A stretch of 64,000 nucleotides of DNA from Streptomyces sp. NBC_00654 (lineage in GTDB: Bacteria > Actinomycetota > Actinomycetes > Streptomycetales > Streptomycetaceae). Of this stretch, positions 8,867-19,446 are shown one piece after another. The stretch's first letter is position 1, and each line of letters opens with the position of its first letter. A model generated the notes under the pieces. The model was not told where the DNA came from, searched no databases, and saw nothing but the letters and a program-made list of their open reading frames with translations. The translations under genes and the position numbers were made by a program. The DNA lies in the NCBI RefSeq assembly GCF_026341775.1, contig NZ_JAPEOB010000002.1, positions 1 to 64,000 on the forward strand, read 5' to 3'.

Positions 8867-9067
8867 CCATGTGCGTCAGAAGGGCGGGGCTGGCGCGGCC
8901 CGAGAACACCGTTGATGGCCTCATTCGCCGCGCCAAGGCCTTCATCAGCCCGCCCACAAGCCCTGCATCCGCATCCGTGTTCACCAGCTCTCCAGAAAAT
9001 CAGCGTGACCCGCGACGAGACGGGCCGGCCTGCGAAGCGCCGCTGTCCTGGCCTCGCCTGTCGGCGG

Positions 9068-9658
9068 TCAGGGGGAGGTTGCGGCGTCGGGTGCGGCGGT
9101 GTGCTGTTCGAGGCCGCCGAGGATGAGCGCCAGGCCCGCCTCGAACGCCTCCCCGTGATCGAGCGCGGGTACGTCGTCCGGCAGGTCCCCGGTGTCCGGC
9201 GCGTCCACCTCTGCCTGCTGCTCCAGTACGCAGCCGACGGTGAAGCGGCTGGCGGCCAGCATCGCCATCTGCGCCTGCCGCTCGGAAACGCCAGAGGAGA
9301 CCAGGAAGGCCATCTTGCGGCGGATCCGGTGCAGATCACCGGTCGGAGTGCTGCCGGCGTGCAGGCGGGCGCCGTCGCGGCGCATCAGCAGGGTGCGGCG
9401 GAAGCTGCGGGAGTTGTCCAGGAACCAGCTCCGCCAGTCGTCCTCGTCTTCCGGCAGGGCGGCGTGGGCGTGTGGGGCCATGGCCGCCTCCGCCATCGCG
9501 GCCAGCAGGTCCTTCTTGGTCTTGAAGTGGTAGTAGAGCGACGGCTGCTCGACGCCCAGGCGTTTGGCCAGCCGCCGGGTGCTGACGGTTTCCAGGCCCA
9601 CGTCGTCCAGCAGGTCCAGCGCCTCTGTGACGACGGTCTCACGGTTCATCTTGGTCAC
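9068..9658 (-). CDS. tetR: TetR-class tetracycline-type repressor
   Basis: 196 residues from GTG 9658 (ATG 9649 is an alternative). With the GTG start the numbering matches classical TetR. The DNA-reading helix is Q38 P39 S40 L41 Y42 Y43 H44 (VEQPSLYYHF), nearly the same as in Tn10-type TetR. Ligand-pocket positions known from TetR class B/D are kept as N82, F86, H100 and P105 (DNSRSF; RRDGARLHAGSTPT), while position 64 is Ala next to His and position 104 is Thr. GCVLEQQ near residue 150 also matches. The family is a dimeric repressor released by tetracycline-Mg. The gene is divergent from a TetX-like monooxygenase, and the shared intergenic region has two tetO-like palindromes, so it most likely represses both genes. 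Confidence 0.9.
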   Translation of the reverse strand: MTKMNRETVVTEALDLLDDVGLETVSTRRLAKRLGVEQPSLYYHFKTKKDLLAAMAEAAMAPHAHAALPEDEDDWRSWFLDNSRSFRRTLLMRRDGARLHAGSTPTGDLHRIRRKMAFLVSSGVSERQAQMAMLAASRFTVGCVLEQQAEVDAPDTGDLPDDVPALDHGEAFEAGLALILGGLEQHTAAPDAATSP

Positions 9659-9666
9659 GTTGACAA

Positions 9667-9681
9667 TCTATCGCTGATAGA
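9667..9681. promoter_or_regulatory. tetO-like operator 1
   Basis: TCTATCGCTGATAGA: perfect 6-bp arms TCTATC/GATAGA around GCT. The Tn10 tetO core has the same hexamers around a 3-bp centre. It lies about 10-20 bp upstream of the tetR start, inside the divergent promoter region. Confidence 0.85.
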
Positions 9682-9697
9682 AGAACCTGGAAAGGAA

Positions 9698-9712
9698 TCA
9701 ATCACCGATAGA
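9698..9712. promoter_or_regulatory. tetO-like operator 2
   Basis: TCAATCACCGATAGA: same layout as operator 1 with one mismatch in the left arm, 31 bp away centre to centre and about 16 bp before the monooxygenase ATG. Paired operators spaced this way are classical for divergent tetR/tetA-type control. Confidence 0.8.
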
Positions 9713-9727
9713 TTCTGGGGTGGCGTC

Positions 9728-10969
9728 ATGGCGAACAAGATCGCGAAGCGCCTGCGGATCCTGGTGGCCGGCGGCGGTGTCGCAGGGCAGGCGCTGGCCT
9801 TCTGGCTCACCCGCGGCGGCCACGCCGTGACGGTCGTCGAGCGGTTTCCGGCGCTGCGCGCCTCGGGGGCGCAGGTGGACCTGCGCGGGCAAGGCATCGA
9901 CGCGGTGACGCGGATGGGGCTGCTGGAGGAGGTGCGCAGTCAGCTGGTGGACGAGGCCGGAGTGGCGTTCATCGACTCCCGCGGGAAGCCGAAGGCGACG
10001 ATCATGGCCAACACCTCCGGCAAGGGCCGTCAGACCCTGACCTCGGAGTACGAGATCATGCGCGGTGACCTGGTGCGCATCCTGTACAAGGCGACGAAGG
10101 ACGACGCCGAGTACGTCTTCGGCAAGAGACTCGACGGCTTCGACCAGCACTTCGACAAGGTCACCACGCACTTCTCGGATGGGACCTCGGGCGAGTACGA
10201 CCTCCTGATCGGCGCCGACGGGCAGGGCTCGCGCACCCGCCGGGCGCTGCTGCCCGAGGGCTTCGATCCGTACCGGCACGTGGGCATCCACACGGCGTAC
10301 TGGTTCGTGCCGCGCATCGCCTCCGACACCAACATCCGCGACACCTACATGATCCCAGGCGGCCGGCAGATCATGCGGCGCAGCCACAACGCGACCGAGA
10401 CGCAGGTCTACTTCGTGATGCGTGAGGACTCGGCGGAAGCCTCCGCGATCCACCGCGCTCCGATCGAGCAGCAGCAGAAATTCTGGGCCGAGCGGTTCAA
10501 TGACGCCGGCTGGCAGACCGAGCGGTTCGTCAAGGGCATGAAGGACAGCCCGTTCTTCTACTCCCAGGAGATCGCCCAGGTACGCATCGGCAGCTGGTCC
10601 AAGGGCCGGGTGGCGCTGGCCGGGGACGCCGCGCACTGCGCCTCCCCCTACAGCGGCATGGGGATCTCCGGCGGACTGATCGGCGCCTACGTCCTGGCCG
10701 GGGAGATCAACCGAAGCCCGGGCGACCTGCCGACCGCGCTGGCGAACTACGAGCGCGTCCTGCGCCCGTTCGTCGACGAGATCCAGGGCGAGGTCAACCC
10801 GCGCATCCTGCGCGTCGGCATGCCCCTGAACAAGCACGCCATCACCGCGTTCCAGAACGCCACCGCGCTGGCCTGCTTCCTGCACATCCCCGACCTGGTC
10901 GCGCGCATGTCGAAAGAGGAGCGCGGCGGTGACTGGCAGCTTCCCGCCTACGCCTACGCCGACGCCTGA
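9728..10969 (+). CDS. TetX-like FAD-dependent monooxygenase
   Basis: 413 residues from ATG 9728; the long in-frame extension upstream has no coding character. The Rossmann FAD-binding motif is at residues 11-30 (ILVAGGGVAGQALAFWL), the DG motif at LLIGADGQGSRTR, and the GD motif at GRVALAGDAAHCASPYSGMG near residue 298, followed by a long C-terminal helix. This is the group A flavoprotein hydroxylase fold shared by TetX, which inactivates tetracyclines by hydroxylation using NADPH and O2 in the cytoplasm. The strongest support for a tetracycline-like substrate is its partner: a true TetR-class repressor and tetO-like sites. Sequence alone cannot exclude hydroxylation of another polyketide. 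The stretch 10970-11299 holds no gene. Confidence 0.8.
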   Translation: MANKIAKRLRILVAGGGVAGQALAFWLTRGGHAVTVVERFPALRASGAQVDLRGQGIDAVTRMGLLEEVRSQLVDEAGVAFIDSRGKPKATIMANTSGKGRQTLTSEYEIMRGDLVRILYKATKDDAEYVFGKRLDGFDQHFDKVTTHFSDGTSGEYDLLIGADGQGSRTRRALLPEGFDPYRHVGIHTAYWFVPRIASDTNIRDTYMIPGGRQIMRRSHNATETQVYFVMREDSAEASAIHRAPIEQQQKFWAERFNDAGWQTERFVKGMKDSPFFYSQEIAQVRIGSWSKGRVALAGDAAHCASPYSGMGISGGLIGAYVLAGEINRSPGDLPTALANYERVLRPFVDEIQGEVNPRILRVGMPLNKHAITAFQNATALACFLHIPDLVARMSKEERGGDWQLPAYAYADA

Positions 10970-11299
10970 GCGCCCGAGGCAGGCCCTGTGCCCACGAGCC
11001 TGCCCGTCGCCAAGGCCCGCCCGCAACGGCTACACCGTCCACGCCCCCGGCCAAACCATCTCCCTGGACCGCGCCGCCCCGCCCCTCGGCCTCCGCGCCG
11101 GCAACAACGAGTGCGTCTCCGCCCGCTGGCGCCCCCGCCGCTGAGCAAGACCCGAACTACTGGGGCCCCGCCGTCACGCTGAGGCTGGGGCCCTCCGCCC
11201 ACCGTTCCTCCGCCTCCGCTGGCCCCCGCACCGTCAACGACCCGGCCCCGCGGCGGTTCGCGGTGCTCGCCCGATCGGCCGGGGCGCCCGAGGGGCCGG

Positions 11300-11441
11300 T
11301 TAGCGCCGGGCGTTGCCGGGGGCCAGCAGGCTGGTCACGTCCGCGATGGCCTGCGCCGCGGGCTTGAAGTACCGGCGAACATTCTCCACCTTCTTGTGCC
11401 GGGACTTCGCCATCAGCATCAGCTCCGAGGCCCCTGCTCCC
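11300..11441 (-). pseudogene. Tyrosine recombinase (integrase), C-terminal remnant
   Basis: The minus-strand frame [20 protein letters not shown], then [19 protein letters not shown], then stop at 11300-11302. The RHKKxENVRRYF pattern is the C-terminal end of actinobacterial phage/ICE integrases, with the catalytic Tyr in RRYF. The rest of the gene is cut off by the IS5 insertion at 11446. It marks a former integrated element. Confidence 0.65.
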
Positions 11442-11445
11442 CTAA

Positions 11446-12330
11446 CTGATCGTTTCAGAATGCGGTTCGGAGTCGTCTCAAGCAGATGATGCTGCAGGCG
11501 AGTTGGAGCAGACCGAGATGGAGGTCGGCGCGTATCTCGTAGCGGATCCGAAGGCGTTTGAACTGGTGCAGCCAGGCGAAGGTCCGCTCGACGACCCAGC
11601 GGGTCCTGCCCAGGCCGGAGCCGTGCGGTGTGCCGCGACGGGCGATCTTCGGTGTGATCCCACGAGCCCGGACGAGGCGGCGGTACTTGTCGTATTCGTA
11701 GCCACGGTCGGCGAACAGTCGCCGGGGCCGGTGGCGGGGCCGGCCGCGCAGGCCGCGGATGTGCGGTATGGCGTCCAGAAGTGGCATGAGCTGGGTGACG
11801 TCGTGGCGGTTGCCGCTGGTCAGAGCAACGGCGAGCGGGGTTCCGTGCCGGTCGACGATGATGTGGTGTTTGCTGCCGGGGCGTGCGCGGTCGACCGGCG
11901 AAGGTCCGGTGTGAGCCCCCTTGAGGGCCCTGACGTGCGAGCCGTCGATCGCAGCGTCGTCCATCTCCAGCAGGCCCTCTTTACGCAGTTCTGCCAGCAG
12001 GACTTCGTGGAGGCGGGGCCAGACTCCGGCTTCGGTCCAGTCCCGCAGACGCCGCCAGGCCGTCACCCCACTGCAGCCCACCTGCTCCGCAGGGACGTCC
12101 CGCCAGCTCACACTTTTGCGCAGCACGTAAACGATGCCCCGCAGAGCAGCACGGTCATCGGCCGGCAGCCGCCCGGGATACCGGTGCCGCCGAGGCGGAC
12201 GAGGAGGCAGCAGCGGGGCTATGCGTTCCCACAGGTCATCGGGCACGAGATCAGCAGACACCCGGCAGATCCTGCCGACACAACACCCAACTGCCAAGCC
12301 AACACACCGATCTCATTCTGAAATGATCAG
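11446..12330 (-). mobile_element. IS5-family insertion sequence, complete
   Basis: An 885-bp element bounded by 17-bp inverted repeats CTGATCRTTTCAGAATG (left 11446-11462, right 12314-12330) with one mismatch. A TAA direct duplication flanks it at 11443-11445 and 12331-12333, typical of IS5 target duplication. It carries one intact transposase and sits next to the integrase remnant it truncated. Confidence 0.85.
11455..12261 (-). CDS. IS5-family transposase
   Basis: About 268 residues from GTG 12261 ([20 protein letters not shown]). It has the N-terminal DUF4096-type segment, then the DDE core with [16 protein letters not shown] (first Asp), [14 protein letters not shown] (second Asp) and [20 protein letters not shown] (Glu), the usual IS5 R-x-x-x-E spacing. 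The frame is complete and the ends are intact, so the element may still move. Confidence 0.9.
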   Translation of the reverse strand: MSADLVPDDLWERIAPLLPPRPPRRHRYPGRLPADDRAALRGIVYVLRKSVSWRDVPAEQVGCSGVTAWRRLRDWTEAGVWPRLHEVLLAELRKEGLLEMDDAAIDGSHVRALKGAHTGPSPVDRARPGSKHHIIVDRHGTPLAVALTSGNRHDVTQLMPLLDAIPHIRGLRGRPRHRPRRLFADRGYEYDKYRRLVRARGITPKIARRGTPHGSGLGRTRWVVERTFAWLHQFKRLRIRYEIRADLHLGLLQLACSIICLRRLRTAF

Positions 12331-12333
12331 TAA

Positions 12334-13199
12334 GACCTGTCCCGTAACTGCTGGTCAGGGTGAGATGATCTTGTTGTGTCTGGTGTGATCGCGGCGTCGA
12401 AGCCCTCCTGGATAGCCCCGTTCAGCGGGCTGAGCCCGCGCCAGTTCGGCAAACTGATCACCGCCCTCCGGCGGGAAGGTGCGGATCCGGTGCGTAAGGG
12501 CCGACCGTGGAGCCTGCCGCTGGAGGACCGCGTCCTGCTGGCCGCCGCCTACTGGCGCACAGACCTGACCCTGCGGCAGCTGACGCCGCTCTTCGGGGCG
12601 CCGAAGTCCGCGGCCGACCGCATCATCGACCACCTCGCGCCATCGCTCGCCCTCCAGCAGCGCAAGCGATTCCGTAAGGACACCGTGCTGATCGTGGACG
12701 GCACCCTGGTCCCCACCCGCGACCACAACATCGCCGAACAGTCGAAGAACTACCGGTACTCCACCAACCACCAGGTCGTCATCGACGCGGACACTCGGCT
12801 GGTCGTCGCGGTCGCCGTCCGCCGCCCGGCAACCGCAACGACTGCAAGGCGTGGGAGCTGTCCGGCGCGAAGGCCGCCGTCGGCAGGACCACGGTCATCG
12901 CGGACGGCGGCTACCGGGGCACCGGCCTGGTCATCCCGCACCGCCGCGAACCCGGCCAGAGCGAACTCGAACCATGGAAAGAGAAACACAACGCCTCGCA
13001 CCGCAAGGTCCGCGCCCGCGTCGAGCACGCCTTTGCCCGGATGAAGACCCGGAAGATCCACCGCGACTGCCGCCTCAGAGGTGACGGCGTCCACCACGCC
13101 ATGCTCGGCATCGCTCGCCTGCACAACCTCACCCTCGCCGGGTGACGAAGGAACAAGCAGGCCAGCGAGCACGTCGCAGATCATTTACGGGACAACGCT
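12334..13199 (+). mobile_element. Second IS5-type element, transposase frameshifted
   Basis: Starts directly after the previous element. The ends share TGTCCCGTAA (left 12338-12347; right, inverted, 13185-13194), with weaker similarity outside these. It carries a transposase gene broken by one frameshift. Exact outer limits are uncertain by a few bases. Confidence 0.7.
12376..13145 (+). pseudogene. IS5-type transposase (IS5 subgroup with THAP-like N-terminus), frameshifted
   Basis: GTG start at 12376; the first frame reads SGLSPRQFGKLITALRREGA, VLLAAAYWRTDLTLRQL and the catalytic VLIVDGTLVPTRD. Near 12830 a base is lost: the protein continues in another frame as GNRNDCKAWELSGAKAA, VIADGGYRGTGLVIPHRRE and ARVEHAFARMKTRKI before the stop. 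All three DDE motifs are present but in two frames, so no full-length protein can be made without frameshifting. Confidence 0.8.
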
Positions 13200-13202
13200 T
13201 AG

Positions 13203-13310
13203 CCGTACGCCTCATCAATAGTGACCCACCGGAACGGCGTCCTGACTCCCTGTGCATCGGTTGACGGCGGCCCAACCGGGGCCAGGGCTTCACGACGTCG
13301 TGCACGGAAG
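13203..13310 (-). pseudogene. IS701-like transposase fragment
   Basis: The minus-strand frame ends TPFRWVTIDEAYG at the border of the preceding IS5 element. A (V/T)PxRWVTxDExYG motif is characteristic of the IS701 transposase core. Only about 35 residues remain; the rest is missing on both sides. Identification rests on one motif. Confidence 0.3.
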
Positions 13311-13405
13311 ATACCTGGCCGGCTGCCGGTACCTGCCCGCCAGGTGCGCCTGGGCCGGGCAGAAATCGAATGCCGGTCCCAGCGCTCGTGGCATAGCCTC
13401 GAACT

Positions 13406-13927
13406 GTGATTCGTACTGCTATCCCAAAAGATGCCCCGGTACTCGGGGAACTGAAGGTTCGCGCGTGGCGGTCGGCCTATGCGGGATTCATGAGCACGGC
13501 GTATCTGGAGCGGCTCGACCCCGTGCAGGAGGCCGTGGACTGGGCCGAGTACCTGGTGGACATCCCTGCCGCATACCGGTTGTGGGTGGCGGAGGAAGCG
13601 GGCACCGTCGTCGGGTTCTGCCGCACCGGCCCCGCTGACGGGGATCCGGATCTCGGTGATTCCGCGGGCGAGGTCTACGGGCTCTACATCGAGCCCGCCC
13701 GAATCGGCACCGGACTGGGCAGGGGCCTGTTCGGGCACGCCGTAGCCGATCTGAAAGGGCGTGGCTTCGGTCAGCTCTGCGTGTACGCGTACGTTCCCAA
13801 CACCGATGCCATCCGCTTCTACGAGCGTGCCGGATTCACCCGGGACGGAATCGAACGGCTCGATGACGAGGACGGCATCGGTGTTGCCGAGGCCCGGTTG
13901 GTCTGTCGCGACAGCCCGGCTATGTAG
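13406..13927 (+). CDS. GNAT-family N-acetyltransferase
   Basis: 173 residues from GTG 13406. The full GNAT fold is visible: N-terminal strand and helices (AIPKDAPVLGELKVRAWRSA), central strand LYIEPARIGTGLGRGLFGHA, whose R-x-G-x-G-x-G/A-like loop binds acetyl-CoA, and C-terminal NTDAIRFYERAGFTRDGIER. It transfers an acetyl group from acetyl-CoA to an amine, in the cytoplasm. The acceptor is unknown; small GNATs next to resistance genes often act on drugs or on protein N-termini, but nothing here decides this. A perfect hairpin follows 24 bp after the stop. Confidence 0.85.
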   Translation: MIRTAIPKDAPVLGELKVRAWRSAYAGFMSTAYLERLDPVQEAVDWAEYLVDIPAAYRLWVAEEAGTVVGFCRTGPADGDPDLGDSAGEVYGLYIEPARIGTGLGRGLFGHAVADLKGRGFGQLCVYAYVPNTDAIRFYERAGFTRDGIERLDDEDGIGVAEARLVCRDSPAM

Positions 13928-13950
13928 GCCACAGCATCCTCAACCTCCAA

Positions 13951-13979
13951 GCCGCCAGCACTTGGTGAGTGCTGGCGGC
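13951..13979 (+). terminator. Hairpin terminator after the GNAT gene
   Basis: Perfect 11-bp stem GCCGCCAGCAC/GTGCTGGCGGC with loop TTGGTGA, 24 bp after the stop. There is no U tract, as is common in Streptomyces. The rest of 13980-14371 holds no gene I can support. Confidence 0.65.
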
Positions 13980-14371
13980 GCCCATGTTCGACACCCCGCT
14001 GATTCTGTGAACGGTCAGTCAGCCGGTAGGGCTGTGGATGTGCCAGTTGTTCAATTACAAGCCCCCAGCCTGCCGGAACGCAGACGCCAGCCTGGCAGCA
14101 ACCCAACCCGGGCCGCAGGTCGACTATCACAGTTACCTTTTTCGTGGCTCCGCAATGGGGCCTCCGGCCTTCGGGTCCGGCATGACTTTCCCCCCCTTGT
14201 TGCGGTTGATGATCCGGGGGGTGGTGTCACCGGGCCCGGAAGCATCGACGGACCGCTGATGAGGGGCTTGAGCACCGGATTCACCCGAGCCGGAAGAGTT
14301 CTCCGTAACGTGGGTGTGGCAGCTCGATGCCGAGGCAAGGCCGGACGAAAGCGCCATGGAGAGGCCTGCAC

Positions 14372-15192
14372 GTGATCGACATCGGTAATATCGACGTCTT
14401 CCTCGGCCTGGACGTCGGCAAGAGTGAACACCACGCCACCGCCGTCACCCCGGCCGGAAAGAAGGCATTCGACAAGCGTCTGCCCAACACCGAACCCAAG
14501 CTCCGCGAACTGTTCGCAGAACTCCAGGCCAAGCACGGAACAGTGCCGATCGTGGTCGACCAGCCCGCCATACGCAAGGCGGGCCGTCGGCGGCTGGTCA
14601 CGCTGCTGCGGCCGAAGGCGCCGAGGATGGCCGAGCGGCTGATCGAGGAGATCTTCGCCGCACTGGACGAACAGACCGTGACCGTTCCGGAGACCGAAGC
14701 GGCCTCGCTCATCGTCCCGAGCCTGGCCGGATCGCTGACGGCCGTCCTGGACCAGCGGAAACTGCTGGCCGGACGGATCAAGGAACTCCTGGAGGCCCAC
14801 CCTCTTTCCAAAGCCCTGACGTCGATGCCGGGGGTCGGTGTCAGGACCGGTGCCCGCATCCTGATCGAGGTCGGCGACGGCAGCACCTTCCCGACCGCCG
14901 GCCACCTTGCCGCATACGCGGGACTCGCCCCGGCAACCCGGAACTCGGGCTCCTCGATCCGCGGTGAACAGCCGTCCAGGAGAGGAAACAAGCAGCTCAA
15001 ACGGGCCTTCTTCCTCTCCGCGTTCGCGGCCCTTGGTGACCGGCATCGCGGGCCTACTACGACAAGAAGATCGCCCAGGGAAAGCACCACACACAGGCCC
15101 TGCTCTGCCTCGCCAGGCGCCGGGCCGACGTCCTCTTCGCGATGCTCCGCGACGGAGCCTTCTACGAACCCCAACCCGTCGCAGGCAGGTGA
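14372..15192 (+). pseudogene. IS110-family transposase with internal deletion and frameshift
   Basis: GTG start at 14372. It opens with the IS110 DEDD motif (DVFLGLDVGKSEHHATAVT) and runs to PIVVDQPA. There the normal middle, which carries the other acidic residues and coiled region, is absent, and the sequence jumps to RKAGRRRLVTLLRPKAPRMA. The transposase_20 domain follows (LTSMPGVGVRTGARILIEVG; LAAYAGLAPATRNSGSSIRG). After about 15045 the end continues in another frame (YYDKKIAQGKHHTQALLCLA...FYEPQPVAGR) to the stop at 15190-15192. Deletion plus frameshift make it inactive. Confidence 0.8.
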
Positions 15193-15210
15193 GCAGTTCA
15201 GACCGCTCGG

Positions 15211-15454
15211 TCAGTCCTCCGGCCGAAGCCTCTGACGAGCCGCCTCAAGGCGCTCGTCAAAGTCGGATGCGAACAGCTCAGGAAGCGTCTTGTCGAGGGT
15301 TCCGGCGATCCTATGGATCGGCGCCCAGACCGCCGGATCGTCGACAACCTGGCTGAGCGGCGGGCGGGTCCGTCATCTGGAGCTTCTCCAGCCAGTGCGA
15401 CAGCACCAGTGCCTCGTCACTCGTGAGCTTGATCGTGACCTGGCTATCGCTCAT
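15211..15454 (-). pseudogene. Small hypothetical protein, one frameshift
   Basis: From ATG 15454: MSDSQVTIKLTSDEALVLSH, WLEKLQMTD. Near 15350 the coherent protein changes frame and continues VVDDPAVWAPIHRIAGTLDK, TLPELFASDFDERLEAARQR to the stop at 15211-15213. A one-base loss would explain it. Both halves look like genuine acidic coding sequence of an approximately 80-residue protein. I know no function. Confidence 0.5.
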
Positions 15455-15633
15455 GCATACCCCTACGGCTCGGCCCGCCCTCGACCACACGAACCTACTG
15501 GCCTTCGACCTTGACCAACCACATAGGGGCACCCCCGTCGGCCTCGGCATCCCAACCTCCGTCCCCGAACAGATGACGACCAGAGGTCGAGTGCCGGTGG
15601 TGATACTCCCGAAAGACGAAGACCACGGCGTGA

Positions 15634-17298
<1,665 letters not shown>

Positions 17299-17348
17299 CC
17301 GACCATGGACCACTCGTCTGACACCGGCCCGAGGACACGTGCGCATCG

Positions 17349-18023
17349 GCCGCCGCGGTGCTCGTTCATGGCCTGTATCACCCTCCCGAACACTTCGCCC
17401 TGGTGGCAGAACCCCTGCGGACCGCAGGAACCGCGGTCGTCGTTCCCGAGCTCCACAAGAGCTCATTGTCAGCTGACACAGCCGCGGTCCAAGCCGTCAC
17501 CGACTCGCCACCGGAGCCTCCGATCGTGCTCGGACACTCCTACGGCGGGTCAGCGATCACTGGGATGCGCGAGGCGGGACACCTGGTCTATCCAGCAGCC
17601 TTCGTACCAGATGCCGGCCAGAGCCCCAGCCACTCCGGGTGGCGCGTTCCCGCAGCTCCAGGCCGCGATCAACCCTGAGCCCGACCGGTCGACCAGCCTG
17701 TAACCCAACCGGGCTGCGGGCACATTCCACGGCGACTGTCCCGAACCTCTCGCCGTCTGGGCGGTTGGCCTGCTGCGTGCCCAAGCTCCGGCTGCGGGCG
17801 AGGCATCCCAGAGCGCCGCAGCTGGAAGCACGCTCCCTCCACCTACATCGTCTGCACGCAGGACCGGGCCATCAACCCGGTCCTGCAGCGGAAGGTGGCC
17901 TCGCGCTGCACCTACGTGCGCGAGTGGCAGACGGGCCACTCCTCGTTCGCAGGACAGCCCGATCTCATCGTCGAACTCCTGCAGGAACTGCTCGCCGCCA
18001 ACACCCTCGCCTGCAGGATGAAG
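17349..18023 (+). pseudogene. Alpha/beta-hydrolase, frameshifted
   Basis: Coherent pieces of one hydrolase in changing frames: VLVHGLYHPPEHFALVAEPL and PPIVLGHSYGGSAITGM (nucleophile elbow GHSYGG), HLVYPAAFVPDAGQSP; then FHGDCPEPLAVWAVGLL; then STYIVCTQDRAINPVLQRKV, REWQTGHSSFAGQPDLIVEL with the catalytic His (TGHS). At least two indels separate the pieces. The start is unclear. The intact family members are esterase-like proteins of about 230 residues. The gene no longer encodes a whole enzyme. Confidence 0.7.
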
Positions 18024-18069
18024 GATTCACGACCGCTCATGGAAATCCCAGGTGCGGACAGCTGCGCGA

Positions 18070-18166
18070 TCAGCCGGTGAACTTGGCCGCGATCTTGGTG
18101 AGCAGCCTGTCGCGCACGGCAGGCCACTCATCCACCAACACGCTGTAGTACAGGAGTCACGACGAG
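18070..18166 (-). pseudogene. GNAT acetyltransferase, C-terminal fragment (left of IS3 copy 1)
   Basis: The minus-strand frame YYSVLVDEWPAVRDRLLTKI, AAKFTG, then stop at 18070-18072: the typical C-terminal end of RimJ/RimL-like GNATs (YSVLxxEWPxVxxRL). It is the other end of the gene at 19475-19790, separated by the IS3 insertion. Confidence 0.65.
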
Positions 18167-18235
18167 GGGCCCTGACCCCGGAGTTTGGACACCGGAGAGA
18201 CTTGGATCTTGATGGTCCAGGAGAACGGAGTCCCT

Positions 18236-18547
18236 GTGGGGATGAAGCACTATCCCACCGAGTTCAAGGCGGACGCGGTGGCGCTCTACCAGTCGCGTCC
18301 GGGAGCGACGATCAAGTCGGTTGCCACCGATCTCGGGGTGAACACCGAGACGCTGCGGAACTGGATCCGGGCCGCCGACGGACGCCGTGCCGGTGCCCAC
18401 TCCGCGCCTGCGGCTGCGCCGCAGCCTGGCGGCGAGCTGGTTCAGGCGGAGCTGGCCGCCGCGCGCAAGAGGATCCGCGAGCTGGAGGAAGAACGCGACA
18501 TCCTCCGCAAGGCGGCCCGGTATTTCGCGACGGAGACGCGCTGGTGA
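18236..18547 (+). CDS. IS3 transposase OrfA (copy 1)
   Basis: About 103 residues from GTG 18236 (VGMKHYPTEFKADAVALYQS); ATG 18242 or 18212 are alternatives. HTH of the IS3 OrfA type (IKSVATDLGVNTETLRNWI), followed by a leucine-rich coiled segment (AAARKRIRELEEERDILRK) that in this family mediates multimerisation. Its stop overlaps the orfB GTG (GTGA), the usual place for -1 frameshifting or coupled translation. Confidence 0.88.
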   Translation: MGMKHYPTEFKADAVALYQSRPGATIKSVATDLGVNTETLRNWIRAADGRRAGAHSAPAAAPQPGGELVQAELAAARKRIRELEEERDILRKAARYFATETRW

Positions 18548-19446
18548 CCCGCTGCCAGTTCGTTGAAGATCATCAGCGCCGGTTCGGCGTCAAGCGGCTC
18601 TGTGACATTCTCGGGATCTCCCGCTCGAGCTTCTACTACTGGCGCCGGACCGCCCCTGCCAGGGTGGCCCGGCAGGCCGCTGACGCCCAGCTCGCCGCCC
18701 GGATACGCAAGGTCCACGAGGACTCCGACGGCACCTACGGCGCCCCGAGAATCACCGCTGAGCTCCGCGACGACGGCGGCCAGGCGGTCAACCACAAGCG
18801 GGTTGCGAGGATCATGCGGACGATCGGGCTCGAGGGCGTCCGGCTGCGGCGCCGGCAGCGCACCACCGTCGCGGACCCGGCCGCGCCGAAGGCGCCGGAC
18901 CTGATCGGGCGTGACTTCACCGCCACGGCCCCGAACACGAAGTACGTCGGCGACATCACCTACCTGAGGATCGGTGGCGGGAAGTTCTGCTATCTCGCGA
19001 CCGTCATCGACCTCTGCTCGAGACGCCTGGCGGGGTGGGCAGTCGCCGATCACATGCGGACCGAACTCGTTACCGACGCCCTGGCCGCCGCCGAGCGGAC
19101 CCGCGGGAGCCTGGCCGGGGCGGTGATGCACACCGACCACGGCTCGCAATACACGAGCCGAGAATTCGCCGAAGCCTGCAGGTCAGCAGGGGTCCGTCAG
19201 AGCATGAGCGCGGTCGGGTCCAGCGCGGACAACGCACTGGCGGAGTCGTTCAACGCGACCTTCAAAAGAGAGACGCTGAAGGGGCAAAGGGGCTGGCCAA
19301 GCGAGCGTGAGGCCCGGCTCGACGCCTTCCGATGGCTGACCCGATACAACACCCGACGCCGGCATTCCCACCTCGGACAACGCTCCCCGATCGCCTACGA
19401 GACCACCTTCCACCCACTATCAACTACCCTGACCCGAGCCGCATAG
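18544..19446 (+). CDS. IS3 transposase OrfB (copy 1)
   Basis: 300 residues from GTG 18544. HTH_21 region (YGAPRITAELRDDGGQAVNH; RVARIMRTIGLEGV), then the rve integrase core: first Asp in YVGDITYL, second in HTDHGSQYTS, Glu in NALAESFNATFKRETL, then the C-terminal YNTRRRHSHLGQRSPIAYE. All catalytic residues are present in one frame. The second copy in this window has lost one A of the AAAA run at 19264-19267 and so its frame. Confidence 0.92.
   Translation: MTRCQFVEDHQRRFGVKRLCDILGISRSSFYYWRRTAPARVARQAADAQLAARIRKVHEDSDGTYGAPRITAELRDDGGQAVNHKRVARIMRTIGLEGVRLRRRQRTTVADPAAPKAPDLIGRDFTATAPNTKYVGDITYLRIGGGKFCYLATVIDLCSRRLAGWAVADHMRTELVTDALAAAERTRGSLAGAVMHTDHGSQYTSREFAEACRSAGVRQSMSAVGSSADNALAESFNATFKRETLKGQRGWPSEREARLDAFRWLTRYNTRRRHSHLGQRSPIAYETTFHPLSTTLTRAA

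Noticed and set aside
8766-8984. 72-residue minus-strand frame (ALLTHMVTFYERNQIAGRGL)
   Set aside because: Could be a gene remnant but overlaps the 8549 frame and matches nothing I know; support too weak.
8912-9727. In-frame N-terminal extension of the TetX-like gene by 272 residues
   Set aside because: It overlaps tetR and both operators on the other strand and lacks protein-like composition; the FAD motif begins right after ATG 9728.
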